From assembly GCA_940671915.1 (NCBI GenBank), contig CALNVZ010003426.1, positions 31,420,712-31,484,711 on the forward strand: a DNA stretch of 64,000 bases, written 5' to 3'. Source of the DNA: Paracentrotus lividus (Eukaryota > Echinodermata > Echinoidea > Camarodonta > Echinidae). The notes under the pieces were generated by a model that was given only the letters and a program-made list of their open reading frames with translations, had not been told where the DNA came from and searched no databases. Both the position numbers and the translations under genes were made by a program. Positions within the stretch are counted from its first letter, which is position 1; each line of letters starts with the position of its first letter. Below are positions 10,901 through 21,182 of this stretch, in pieces.

Positions 10901-11999
10901 TATGTTTGCTAATCCCTTTCTGAATATGGTCCACTTTTTTAACGATACGTGACCTGAAACAAGAATTTAAAGAAAACTGAAAAGTTTATTCCACACAATT
11001 TGGACAAGTGGGCAAAATGTTATCAATTATTTAGAAAATAAAAACAAAAAGTTAAAGCTTTGAATAATCAAGGGGACACCGTCCCCACTGATTGACGCCA
11101 AATTTGAGAGGAATTAATTATACACTAGATCGGAATAAAATAAGCACCCCAAGAGACATATAGCTAATATCACAAATCAACAATAGAATGACCTAACTCA
11201 CCTATGCCAAAGTTAAAATAAAGCGTTGTAAAAATAAAAGAATAAATGAATATAGGGACCTGAAAGAAAGATTATTAGTTTTTATATTGTCTGGTGTTTT
11301 TTGTTTGCAAGCGAAGCGCGAGCCGAAAAATTTGCTTTTTATTGACCTGAACTTGTTCATTTTACGCACCTGTCCTCTTCGTCTATTATATGTACATATA
11401 TTTTTGTTACTTTAAAAAATCGAGGTGGACATCCCCAGAAAAACAAAAATCGATGGGGGGGGCGTCGATCGCCCCTCACGTCCACCCGGGACGCCGCCAA
11501 TAACTCTACCGTTGTGTAGTATGTCACAGGAAAATATTTATTTTCTAAGGGATATAGTTTCTTAACAGGAATTGACTAATGGTTGTTTGGACCAAGTCGA
11601 ATTGATTTAGACGAAATGGGAATTAATTAGACCAAAATGGTAATTTGACGTACTGATTGAAGCAACATCCACAGGGCTTGAAACCAACGGGCATTAGTCA
11701 AAGTGAATTTATGCAGTTTACAGGCTGGAAGTTTGGTAGTCGTATGGTATCCTGTGGTACTTTGTGTGGTACTATGGTAATTAGCTCATTTGCATACAAT
11801 GTTTTTGTATGCACAAATCAGGTATTTTGTGAAACTACTCATTAACTAGTAATTGTCCCCTGCTATTAAATATTTTTTTTTTTAGGGAAATATATTTTTC
11901 CTAAACACAAAGTAACATCAAGAGCGATAGTTTTGACATTTGCATATTTCAAGAGATATAGAAAATACTAACTGTGACCCAAAATATATTTGCTAAATA
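10901..11999 (+). other. Inner spacer of the 4.57-kb element
   Basis: AT-rich with a G- and C-rich patch at about 11450-11500. Isolated satellite-like words (GTGGTACTTTGTGTGGTACT) occur near 11750-11775, an outlier of array 2. No gene supported. Confidence 0.4.
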
Positions 12000-12960
12000 G
12001 TGTATATATACCAGAGTATGGGTATCCTTGGGTGTCTAGCGGCAGTCAGTGGTAACGGCGTGTGGTATCCCTGGAATTAACGGCGTGTGGGTTTCCGGTC
12101 GTAACGGTATGTCATAATCCTGGTAACTGTGTGCGGTATCTTGTGTGGTACTAGTTTGGGATAATCTATTAAAGGTATTTTGCTTGTATGGTACTCCTGT
12201 ATGGTATTTTTTGTGGTAGCTTGTGCTAAAATACGCATAAGAAATCCTGTGGTATTTTGTGCCCGAATACCATAGAAACCCTATGGTATTTTGGCTGTAT
12301 GGTATTTTGTGTGGATATTTGTGCCAAAAACCAATAGGAATCCTTATGAGTATTTTGGCTGTATGGTACTTGTGCCAAAAACCAATAGGAATATCCATGG
12401 TATTTTGGCTGTATGGTACTTCTAATATGGTATTTTGTGTGGTTTTTGTGCGCCAAAAACCAATAGGAATCCATGGTATTTTGGCTGTATGGTATTTGTG
12501 CCAAAAAACCATAGAAATCCTATGGTATTTGGCTGTAGGTATTTTGTATGGTATTTTGGTGTGTATTTGGTGCCAAAAAAACCATAGGAAAATCCTATGG
12601 TAATCTGGCCTGTATGGTATTTGTGCAAAAAACCAATGAAATCCTATGGTTTTTGGCTGTATGGTACTTCTGTATGGTATTTTTGTGTGGTATTTGTGCC
12701 AATAAAAACCATAGGAAATCCTAATGGTATTTTGGCTGTATGGTATTTGGGCGCCAAAAACCAATAGGAAAATCTTATGGTATTTGGCTAGTATGGTACT
12801 GCTGTATGGTATTTTGTGTGGCTATTTGTGCAAAAAACCAAGGGAATCATATGGGATTTTGGCGTATGGTATTTCTGATGGTATATTGTGTGGTATTTGT
12901 GCCAAAAAACATAGGAAAATCCTGTGGTAATTTGTAATGGTACCGTTGCGTGGTACCACA
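12000..12960. repeat. Satellite array 2, inverted relative to array 1
   Basis: From about 12181 to 12960, ~50-60-bp units contain GTATTTGTGCCAAAAACCA and CCATAGGAAATCCTATGG followed by TATTTTGGCTGTATGG. The shared core GGTATTTGTGCCAAAAAACC is the reverse complement of the core in array 1. The start (12000-12180) is a looser set of GTAACGGCGTGTGGTATCCC words. Units differ by many one-base indels. Confidence 0.8.
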
Positions 12961-12980
12961 AACGACATTTTGTAAGGGTA

Positions 12981-13555
12981 GCGCTCAGGTTTACTTTCTT
13001 AAAATATGTCATTTTTAGTTTATATATTTAACCATATTTACTATATTTAGTTAATCTTGCGAATTTCCATAATCGACATCCGTGTATATTTAGTATTTAT
13101 CTTAAAATCCTAACTAAATTTGATATTTAACTTTTTTTTTATTATTATTATCACATTACAATTATAATCCCTTGGTAATTATCATAAATAAGATTTAACT
13201 TTAGGGGGTTTCAGTACAATCACAATTCATGATTTTGTTTCTTTGAATTGACTAAATTAGCATAGCCAAAATGGGGGGGGGTAACAAATCTCAAATCACC
13301 AGCTTTCGCAGTACATCTAATACCCGAATATTGTTTATTTTATTGATTATATTTTTTGTCATTGTAAATTTTATTTAATTTCTCTGATTTTTGTTGCACT
13401 TGCTCAATCTGTATTAACCGTTAAAATTTTATATCGCCATTTGATGTTATGTTTTAGTTTTATTGTTTATGTGATTACTTTGTATTTTTATTGTATTTGT
13501 GAACGGCCATGACGGGCCCATTGTAAAACAGCCAAAGCAGCTGAACTGGGTTTTT
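12981..13555 (+). other. Intron sequence, nothing recognised
   Basis: AT-rich with short homopolymers including a G run near 13272. No coding potential seen. Confidence 0.45.
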
Positions 13556-13740
13556 ACCGTCAATAAATAAATGAATCAATCAATCAATCAATCAATCATA
13601 TGTTTTTAGGTTGTCAATGACCTAACATCGCAGAAGACTGATCATCTCCTGCCAAGGCATGATAATGCAAAGACTTTGGCAAATGACTTCCAATGCCTTT
13701 TCCAGTATTAAAAAGCGGAGAGATGAACTTGGTCAAACGC
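13480..13740 (+). mobile_element. Possible non-LTR retroelement relics with AATC tail
   Basis: A GACGGGCCCATTGTAAAA segment ends in AATAAATAAATGAATCAATC and (AATC)n up to about 13597. This resembles the 3' end plus microsatellite tail of a CR1-like LINE. The next stretch (about 13660-13740) reads, with frame breaks, like the LPxHDNAKTLANDF linker seen between endonuclease and reverse transcriptase in such elements. Both assignments are from pattern memory and are tentative. The 104-codon reverse-strand frame at 13614-13928 has no recognisable domain. Confidence 0.3.
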
Positions 13741-15271
13741 AGACTGTTGCCAAGCGTGATTCTCACTTTAAGTAGATTGTGCAGACCCAATTGTGTGGGG
13801 ACAATAGCGGCTCTGTAATGTTTGGGCATGGGCTGATATATTTTGTGTGATATAAGGCTGGGTCCGCTACTGGTTACGCACCCTGTGGATCTGTATGAAA
13901 TATGTCTGTTGTCAATATTGGGTTTCATACATAGTGTAGGGTCACTGAAAATAAAGTGAATTAGGGAATGATGAAGTCGTATTCTTCCTTGACATCCCTA
14001 CTTTATTCTTTTCCCACATCCGTCACAAAATGTGTGTGCCAATATGCTACTTCCACTGATTACAGCGTCCAAAATGATTGGCTGGTATTGTCGAAGGATG
14101 ACTAAGGTAGTAAGCCTACTATACGTCATCCTATTGTTGGAGACAATAGCAAGGCCTATTAAATACGTATTTAGTAGGCCCACTAACTTTAATCACCCTT
14201 CAAGAACAACGGCCTATGACTTTAACTTTTTTACTCAGCTGGCGTCGCATAAAAAAGAAAGGGTCTACAACACTCTAAAATTCAAATTTTGGGCCAGCCC
14301 CCCCCCCCCCATAAGATCCTGGATATGCCACTGGTTTAATTTCACTGTGACTTTCAACAAGATAGACCTATGGTAGGTTTTAAAACCACTTATTCTTGAC
14401 CTCTGCCACCTTTTTTTTTTCTGCAAACTGCAAAGAGGTACAGGATAGTCAGCAAATTTGAGCTGCTGTAGAAAAAATGATCACTGGATATTGAAGTAAA
14501 TTTCACGATATTATACCTCCTTATAGAAAATAAAATTTCCTTGCATAATCCGCTTGCCTTTTCGTGAAATATTAACAAACAAAAAAATATGAGCAAATAA
14601 ACACAAATTTTTGTACATTCAGCTTTGCGCCTCCCAGGTTATAGCGTGTGTATGAACCTTCAGACCCTCGAATGTGCGCCACTTTCCAGAATGTGGTACC
14701 TGCAGAAAAGAAAAATCTACTAAATTGTTACGTCTCAAGATAATAAATCATCAATCAGCAGTTTATCTTTTAGAAATTATTACTCCATATGCACCCATCA
14801 GAACATTACATTCATCTAATAAAAAAAAAACACTCATAGTCATACATAGGTTCCACCAACAACAATTCACACATGCATAATTTGCAAGGGCGTGACCTAT
14901 CCTATGGTATCATCTTTTTGACAAGTTTCGTGAAATAACAAGTAGTGATAGTTTCGGAAGAGCCATGAAGATTTTTGTCTGGGTCTCCTGAGGCTGTCCT
15001 TCATGTATATATGTTTCTACCAGGTTGCCCAGGAGCTTTCTGTTCTTATTCATGGGATACCTTCTTTGCTTTCATGAAATTGCAAGATTTGTTCACCCAT
15101 GTGAAATGTGATTTATCGTATGTATTCTTCTTTGTAAACTTTCTTGCTTTTTATATTTAAATAAAATTGAGTGGATGAGTGAATAAATTAATGAAATAAT
15201 TTTTCAAGTGTTTGCCGTCTCTCTTAACCTTTTTCTATCCTTTCTTTTTTTTTATCTTTCTATAAATTTAG
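13741..15271 (+). other. Intron sequence with homopolymer tracts
   Basis: Contains a C run at about 14301-14311 and a short run of A near 14821. Several 60-110-codon frames on both strands lack domains and splice support. Confidence 0.45.
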
Positions 15272-15420
15272 AACTCTCAAGCACGAGTCTATTCATTAGT
15301 CAGGTGGTGGCAATAGTTACAGGAGAAAGCCTAAATAACGAAATGCTGATCTTTACTGCAGCATTAACTGATAGCACTACGCAAGAATTCAAGGATTTAG
15401 AACTGGCTTTCTGCAATGCA
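15272..15420 (+). CDS. SEA domain, first half
   Basis: The acceptor AG at 15270-15271 follows a T-rich tract and the donor GTAAGT starts at 15421. The exon begins in phase 1, matching the EGF exon upstream, and ends in phase 0. It encodes MLIFTAALTDSTTQEFKDL then ELAFCNA, which fits the start of a SEA domain (beta strand, helix carrying the S-x-E-F-x-x-L pattern). SEA domains occur just outside the membrane in mucins and other O-glycosylated proteins, where many self-cleave. The second half is in the next exon with matching phase. Confidence 0.8.
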
Positions 15421-16303
15421 GTAAGTATTTTACTGTTTATTTGTGCATTGCCACATCTAAACGACAGTTCATGAAACTGTGTTTCAATGTTTGTTATGTT
15501 TTTGTTTTTGTTTTTGTTTTGGGGGGGGGGCAAAGTTTGAACGTTTGTCAGTCACTCTAAATTCGCTTTAAATATCTTTTGTTGAACATGAATGTTGATC
15601 ATCCATGTATCTTGATATGTTTGAAGGCAAATGTGGTCAATAATACGATTACATAGTATTGACCAACCTTGCAATGGGGTGATCATTTCTTTGCTGTTTT
15701 ATCTTTTCTTTCTTTTATTATTATCATTATTATGTTCAATTTTGATGTCAAAAGTTGTGTCTCATTTGATAATAATAAGTCTCTAAAAGTCTTGTCATTA
15801 TTTACCAAATAACCCCCAATATGTAAAGTAGCTATACAATAAGTATCTACTATCAAGATTTGAGTGGTCCATCAAGTTTCTTCTAACAGACCTTTCAGTA
15901 ATTACTATACCTTTGCAAGAGTCTATCTACCTTGTGCGACAATTATAAGTGCCCAATTAGGCTAACCTAAGAGGAGCCTTTTATAATGCTATTTGATTAT
16001 TCTGACAGTTCTGTTTTGCTATATTGTAGGAGAGTTTTGTCATGTACATAATGTTTTTATTTTATTTTTTTATTATTTTTTTTTTTGGGGGGGGGGTAAC
16101 AAAAAAGAGGTACAGAAGTACATTTTTTAACGCTCTTTTCACAAAAGTTAAAAGGTGTCTCGATCGGAAGAAATACACAAATCAAAGTTTGTATAATCGC
16201 AGGAACAGTTCACTGCTAGCTTGAATGAGAGGCCAAAATTGATTTCTTCATTTTGATCTTTCACTTTTGATATCATTATTTTGTGTTTGTATTTCTCACA
16301 TAG
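15421..16303 (+). other. Intron with T/G homopolymer tracts
   Basis: Includes (TTTTTG)n followed by a run of G (about 15491-15530) and T then G runs at about 16070-16096. No gene seen. Confidence 0.5.
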
Positions 16304-16535
16304 CTTTTACCATATCTGATCAGTGGTTTGGCTTCTACACCTGTTAGTATGAATTGCTTTGTCCAGTCATTCACACCCGGGAGTGTAGTTGGTCGAGTAC
16401 AAGTTGGTCTTGCTGCAAACAGTCAAGCTGAAGCAGATTCGCTTGCTATGGATGCAGCTGCTCTAAATTCCAATGCTGATCTCCCTCTGTCTGCAAATGG
16501 TCAATCCCTGGTAACGTCTAGTATATCGGCGAACG
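16304..16535 (+). CDS. SEA domain, second half, with GSVV cleavage-type motif
   Basis: The acceptor AG at 16302-16303 and donor GTAAGG at 16536 bound 232 nt, phase 0 in and phase 1 out. It completes the SEA fold: LLPYLISGLASTPVSMNC, then FTPGSVVGRVQVGL. The GSVV in the loop between strands is where SEA domains of mucin type self-cleave between Gly and Ser (consensus GSVVV); here the fifth residue is Gly. One Cys in each SEA exon could pair. The exon ends with an Ala/Asn/Ser-rich linker leading to the next EGF module. Confidence 0.85.
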
Positions 16536-16561
16536 GTAAGGAAAGAATATGCCTCAATTAA

Positions 16562-17314
16562 CCCTATTTTGACTGGGCTTTTCAAAAGGAGATTTTGACT
16601 GAGGGGTGTCAATTTGACCCCCCCCCCCCCCCCAGATCTCGGCCGCGGATGTTCCAATCGCTGCAAAATTTTGCACGAACGTCGCTGCACATGTAAAGGG
16701 TGTCACTGATATGTTTTTTTTTTTTGAAAAAAAATTATCATAACTAATTTATGCTAATTTATGCAAACTAATGAAAAAAAAACTAATTAGATGCTTTTTT
16801 GTTGAAATCATTAATATTTCATTAATAAATATAGTTATGAAGCCCAAATTTTTTCTAAAAGTTGCTGAGTAGCAAAGTCAACAGTAATGAATTGACAAAG
16901 TCAGAATTTTTTAATTAATTCTTCTGTATTCTATTGCTTTGTGAATTTCTTATGTATTCTCTTGTTTTTATTTTTTATATATTTCTTTGTTTTTGTAATT
17001 TATTATGCTTGAGAAATGCTTTATGATCAATATAAAGACAAATTTAGTCAATCAGAAGGCTTCGGGGTTACAATTATCAGTGTTATAAAGCAAAATGACA
17101 ATTTTTGTTCAATTTTGGCCTGACATGCGATTACATAATGTGGCTTAACGCGACAACGAAGTGTCTGATTTTGTTTAACTTTGTGTCAAAAGTTGCGGGA
17201 AACTTGAAAGAAAAAAGTCATAAAACGCCAGGTTGCGATTTGCAGCGGTCGCGTGGCTGTCGCGGATTTCATATAGGGGGGTCAAATAACCCCCCCCCCC
17301 CAGTCAGAATAGGG
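16562..17314. mobile_element. piggyBac-type non-autonomous element with poly-C blocks
   Basis: TTAA at 16558-16561 is followed by CCCTATTTTGACTGGG. The right end is CCCAGTCAGAATAGGG ending at 17314, then TTAA at 17315-17318. TTAA duplication and CCC...GGG ends fit piggyBac. Inside each end is a long C run (16618-16633 and about 17290-17301) next to a GC-rich patch, and the core is AT-rich. No transposase is present. The element starts 26 bp downstream of the SEA exon donor. Confidence 0.75.
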
Positions 17315-17685
17315 TTAAAAGATATCGTTTATCTATAAAATATCTTAAACTGTGAGATATGGATCTTATTAGCAATATATTGACTAACATGAAAAATCTA
17401 TGATGCGTTCCTGGTCATATCCAAAATTTTTACAGGAACATTTATTATGATTCATAACGCGATCACAGATTTGCAGTGCAAAGTTAAAGGTTTAAAATTA
17501 GCAATGAATGTCTTTAAATTCTACGCTCAAGAAAACTAATTTAAGTGCAGGCAAATGTGCAGCTTTCTACTGCTTTTATTTCAACACCTCGATCTTCCAT
17601 TAATTTTCTAGCCTGTTCATTTTTCTCCAATATGCTGTACAAAAAAAAAATGCAACCTTATTACAACCATCTTTTCAATGAACAG
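17315..17685 (+). other. Intron sequence, nothing recognised
   Basis: AT-rich, with an A run at 17641-17650. It ends at the EGF exon acceptor. Confidence 0.5.
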
Positions 17686-17787
17686 TTCCATGTGATGCAT
17701 CAAATTGTCAAAACGGTGGGACATGTACTACACCTGGACAGCCTTGTGATTGTCCAACTGGTGTTACTGGTGATCTATGTGAGAATG
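17686..17787 (+). CDS. EGF-like exon (non-calcium type)
   Basis: Encodes (V)PCDASNCQNGGTCTTP then GQPCDCPTGVTGDLCEN: six cysteines in the EGF pattern with the CxNGGTC core, but without the D-x-D/N-E-C start of calcium-binding types. Acceptor AG at 17684-17685, donor GTAAGA at 17788; 102 nt, phase 1 at both ends. It sits between the SEA domain and the transmembrane exon, an order (SEA, EGF, TM) known from membrane mucins. Confidence 0.8.
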
Positions 17788-17868
17788 GTAAGAAAACATC
17801 CTGAAGCTGTAGCAAATAGAAGCTTGCAAGCACAACAATTCACTATAGACTTCTTTCTTGGTACAATA

Positions 17869-18544
17869 CAGTGGATCCCAAAAAGAATTGTACACTTTTG
17901 AAATGGCTTCCGAATAACATATATATGATTCTTGGGGAAAAGTGTTATATGTAGAAAAAGCTCATATCCTCAACTATCATTATGATACAAATAGAGGCCG
18001 AAAATACACATGCTTCAGTGAGGAATACCCACTTTTATAAAGGACACAAAAAATAGCCTGCACAGGAATTCGCTATTCATATATCAACCAGGTTATGGAC
18101 CTCCAAAGAGGAGTCAAAATTAATGGTGGAATAAATCAGCTAACAGAGTCAAAGATAAACCAAAAGTCAGAAATAAACAGTTCATGTTATGCAAAAATGT
18201 AATGTTTAACTGTTTTGTCTTCATATCATTTATTTTTGTTTTGATATCGGTTTATTTTTGTCTTTGTTAGCCGATTTATTCCATTATTGCTTTTTATCCC
18301 TCATGGCGGGCCATAACCAGGTGATAAATGAATAGCGAATTCTTGCGCAGGCTAATTTTTTTAGTCCTTTACAAAATTAGGCATTGCTCACTAAAGCACG
18401 AGTCTTTTCAGATTTTTTTTGTGTGTCCTAATGATAGTAGAGAAATGAGCTTTTTCTATATATAAACCTTTCCCCCAAAAAAAACATATATTTTTGTATT
18501 TGGTAGCCATTTAAAAAGTGTATAGTTCTTTTGGGGATGCACTG
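17869..18544. mobile_element. Second palindromic TA-flanked element
   Basis: Begins CAGTGGATCCCAAAAAGAA at 17869 and ends TTCTTTTGGGGATGCACTG at 18544, with TA outside both ends (17867-17868, 18545-18546). The arms are diverged reverse complements over 200 bp or more, including GAATTCGCTATTCAT (about 18067) against ATGAATAGCGAATTC (about 18328). CAGTG ends and TA duplication fit a Tc1/mariner-type MITE. The terminal bases resemble, but do not equal, those of the 9976-10898 element. Confidence 0.75.
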
Positions 18545-18965
18545 TAGATATATATTCTAACAAAAATTGTTTTGCCATTTCTATTAGTTTGTAATGTTAT
18601 CATTGATATAACAAATGTTATCCCTCACTACCAGCATCTTCAACATCCAAGGAATGAGCCAAGTGTATATGTCATTTTTTTAAATACTAAAATAGGTTCA
18701 TTATTGTGGATTGACAATAATACCTACAGGTTTTAGCGAGTGAACACTTTTTCCAAGAGTGATCATAAATTTCCCTGTTGACCATAGTCAATGATAGTAG
18801 ATTGCGAGACAAATGAAAACTCTCTAGCGATTATATTAATTTTGTTCACCAACGATTATGTCGTCACATCGATTTCTTATAATGCAACTAAGATGGCATT
18901 AATATTTCTATATTAAATGTCAGCATCATAATGTTTATAATACAACATCGTGTTACTATTTTCAG
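18545..18965 (+). other. Intron sequence, nothing recognised
   Basis: AT-rich, ending in TTTTCAG before the transmembrane exon. Confidence 0.5.
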
Positions 18966-19068
18966 TTGGCGCTGAAGGTGGGTTATCAACTGGAGCTGTC
19001 ATTGGTATCGCTCTTGGGACATTTGGATTTGTTCTTGTCATCATAAGCTGTGTCTGCTGCAGTTATGG
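18966..19068 (+). CDS. Transmembrane exon of the EGF/SEA protein
   Basis: Enters in phase 1 after AG at 18964-18965, continuing from the EGF exon. It encodes VGAEGGLSTGAVIGIALGT then FGFVLVIISCVCCSYG, a ~23-residue hydrophobic helix flanked by Gly and ending in a Cys cluster that could be palmitoylated. The 3' border is uncertain. A GC-AG type donor GCAAGT at 19069 is the best match to donor consensus (phase 2 out). A weaker GTGTTC at 19073 would give phase 0 and a more natural junction to the candidate tail exon. If neither is used, the frame runs on to a stop at 19181-19183. Confidence 0.75.
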
Positions 19069-19183
19069 GCAAGTGTTCAGGCACCACGGCAACCAAAAAT
19101 TATGCTTTTCGTATAAGTTTTTAAAAACCTTAAATTTTTTAACTCATATCTTTCGCGGACTATTAAGAATCGGCCGAAAGTAA

Positions 19184-19684
19184 TCAATCTATCAGAAATT
19201 TTTCCATTTTTATTTTTAGTCATATTGGAAAGTAACTTAATTCATTGCTGTTTAACTATAAAATATTAATTACCTGATCCATTCCAAAGTAATAAGTGTT
19301 TGTTATATATACTTATTATTAATGTTAAAAATTAACTGTGTATACACGGCGAAATATTGATTGGACCACTTCTGGCTTTTTAGGATGCCACTGTATTTTG
19401 GAGAAGAAAACCATGGGACTGGACAAATTTTTCAAGATATTAGTCTGTTTATAAGCTTGGTCCTTTACGATATGCTACAGTTATTCTGTCATGTTGTTAA
19501 TTCTAAAGTAGGCTAGGAAGCATCATGCGCCCCCTTGGACATTTTCCACAACCATTTCCACCACAAGAATTGATTTGACTGCGCTGCTCTCTGACTAACT
19601 GATTTTCAAGTCTTCCGCCTTTTTTTAACCATTATTGTTCTGGAAATGGAAGCAACGTTTATGACTTCATGACTGTTATACTTG
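19184..19684 (+). other. Intron or 3' sequence, nothing recognised
   Basis: AT-rich; no domain seen on either strand. Confidence 0.45.
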
Positions 19685-19688
19685 TTAA

Positions 19689-20395
19689 CCCTAACTTTAA
19701 CCTGGCAATTTTGTGAGCCCTAAAAATTTCCTGGGGCCATTTACCTCGGGCGCAGATCGCGCGATTGAACAAAATTTGCACGAAGGTAGGGATGGGACAT
19801 AATTTACGCAGGTTTTGGCATAGGTAAACTGCATAAATTATATATTTTATGTAATATGAATAATTTTCTGCTAAAATTTATTTTCATGAAAATCATACTT
19901 TTTGCTCTAAGTTTCACTAAATAAAGCTCCTAGAAAGCTAATTGTTGGTGAAATATTTGTTTACAGCTTCTAAACAATTAGTAATGAAAAAAAAAAAATG
20001 TACCAAATCGATTCTTATGATTTTATTGGTTTTTTTAAATTTCCTTATGTATTCGTTGTTTTTCACCTTTTATTTAATGTTTTTTAAAAAAATTCGTCTT
20101 GTGACATTATTCGATCATAAATAGCATGAAAATTAAAAAAATAAAATAATCATCATTTTATGAATTTGGTGAAAACACATTATTTATTGACTTGTACATT
20201 AAATTACGGTTTGAAGCAATTTTGGTCTGAGAACGATGCACTTACATTAAGTGTGTATTTCTAACCGGCGTACAGGGCATCACAAATTTTGGTTTCTCAA
20301 CAAGTTGCGCGAAGAAAAAATCTTGTGCAAGCTAATTTATCGCCAAAAATAATAAGGGCATTCGATGCCCCCCCCCCCCCCAGGTAAGTTAGGGT
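19689..20395. mobile_element. piggyBac-type non-autonomous element, second copy of the family
   Basis: TTAA at 19685-19688 is followed by CCCTAACTTTAACCTGG. The right end is CCAGGTAAGTTAGGG followed by T and TTAA (to 20399). It has the same plan as 16562-17314: CCCTA ends, a C run near one end (20368-20381), a GC-rich patch with a GATCGCGCG word near the other, and an AT-rich middle with poly-A. No transposase. Confidence 0.65.
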
Positions 20396-20989
20396 TTAAC
20401 GCCATTTTTTTGCTGAAATGGGAGGCAAAATTATGGAACTGCTGGGATGTTTATATATGTTCCGCCCGCATGAAATTGATATAAACTATTTTTGCCGTCC
20501 AAGTCAATCCAATGAGTTTTGTCACCCTATTGGCTAAATATATGGTTATTTTACTTTTGGCGTTGGCTCAAACATTATTTCAGCAGAAAATATGCGTCAC
20601 AAAGATTTCTGCAATAATTTGTGGAAAAAAGGAAACAGAAGAAAAGAAAAAAACAAGTTTGATGGGAACAAAAGAAATTTCATATTACAATGAAATACAC
20701 CAAATTCAATTTTTTGTCACCATTTTGTTCAAGTACAAGTTAATACTGCAAGGATATTCTTATCAAAATTTCAAATTTCAATGCATTAATATCATAAAAA
20801 TTAATATAAGATTAATTATTGTTTTCAGAAAAAAAAAATGTTTTTGGTCACAATCTGTGGGGGCATATGTCCCAGTCTTGCCAGCTACCAAAAAAAAAAA
20901 AACAGTCTGATTAAGGTTTAAAATATGATATAGCTTACAATCCAATATATATTTTTCCCCAATGTAATTATCTCCTGTTTAAAAAACAG

Positions 20990-21182
20990 AAGAAAGACAA
21001 GCAATATGATGAATTCATGGGAGGAGGAAATGGAGGGGTTTTCTTGAAGTGAACCTGGAGTGGTTGGCCAGGCCGGACTTCCTTGATGACGTAGATATGC
21101 TGTTCCGGTCAGCTCTCGATCGAATTTTGTAGAGACGGACAAACCATATTCAGAGGACTTGACAGAGAACATGAAAACATGG
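20990..21182 (+). CDS. Candidate cytoplasmic-tail exon, probably frameshifted
   Basis: After CAG at 20987-20989 the frame reads KKDKQYDEFMGGGNGGVF then LK and a stop at 21050-21052, a plausible short charged tail following the transmembrane helix. Further on, a different frame reads RYAVPVSSRSNFVETDKPYS then EDLTENMKTW up to a possible donor GTAATT at 21183, which looks coding but is separated from the first part by stops. This suggests small indels (assembly error or decay) within one larger exon. The acceptor itself is a NAGNAG (CAGAAG), so one codon may be optional. Tentative throughout. Confidence 0.35.

Larger units (their letters stand above)
8412..12978. mobile_element. TIR-bounded 4.57-kb element with inverted satellite arms
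   Basis: The left end reads TA then CCCTTACAAAAATGTC at 8412. The right end, reverse complemented, reads TA then CCCTTACAAAATGTC from 12978. TA sits directly outside both ends (8410-8411 and 12979-12980), as a TA target duplication would. Just inside both termini lie satellite arrays (8422-9500 and about 12000-12960) that share a core, GGTATTTGTGCCAAAAAACC, in opposite orientation. The middle holds another palindromic element (9976-10898) and unrelated AT-rich DNA. There is no transposase frame. TA flanks suggest Tc1/mariner-type mobilisation, but the CCCTT end is not a signature I can assign. Confidence 0.55.

Noticed and set aside
8605-12960. Possible CRISPR array
   Set aside because: The arrays are contiguous tandem satellite units without unique spacers, in a eukaryotic intron.
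14032-14376. 114-codon forward frame
   Set aside because: Runs through a poly-C tract, no domain, no splice support; likely chance.
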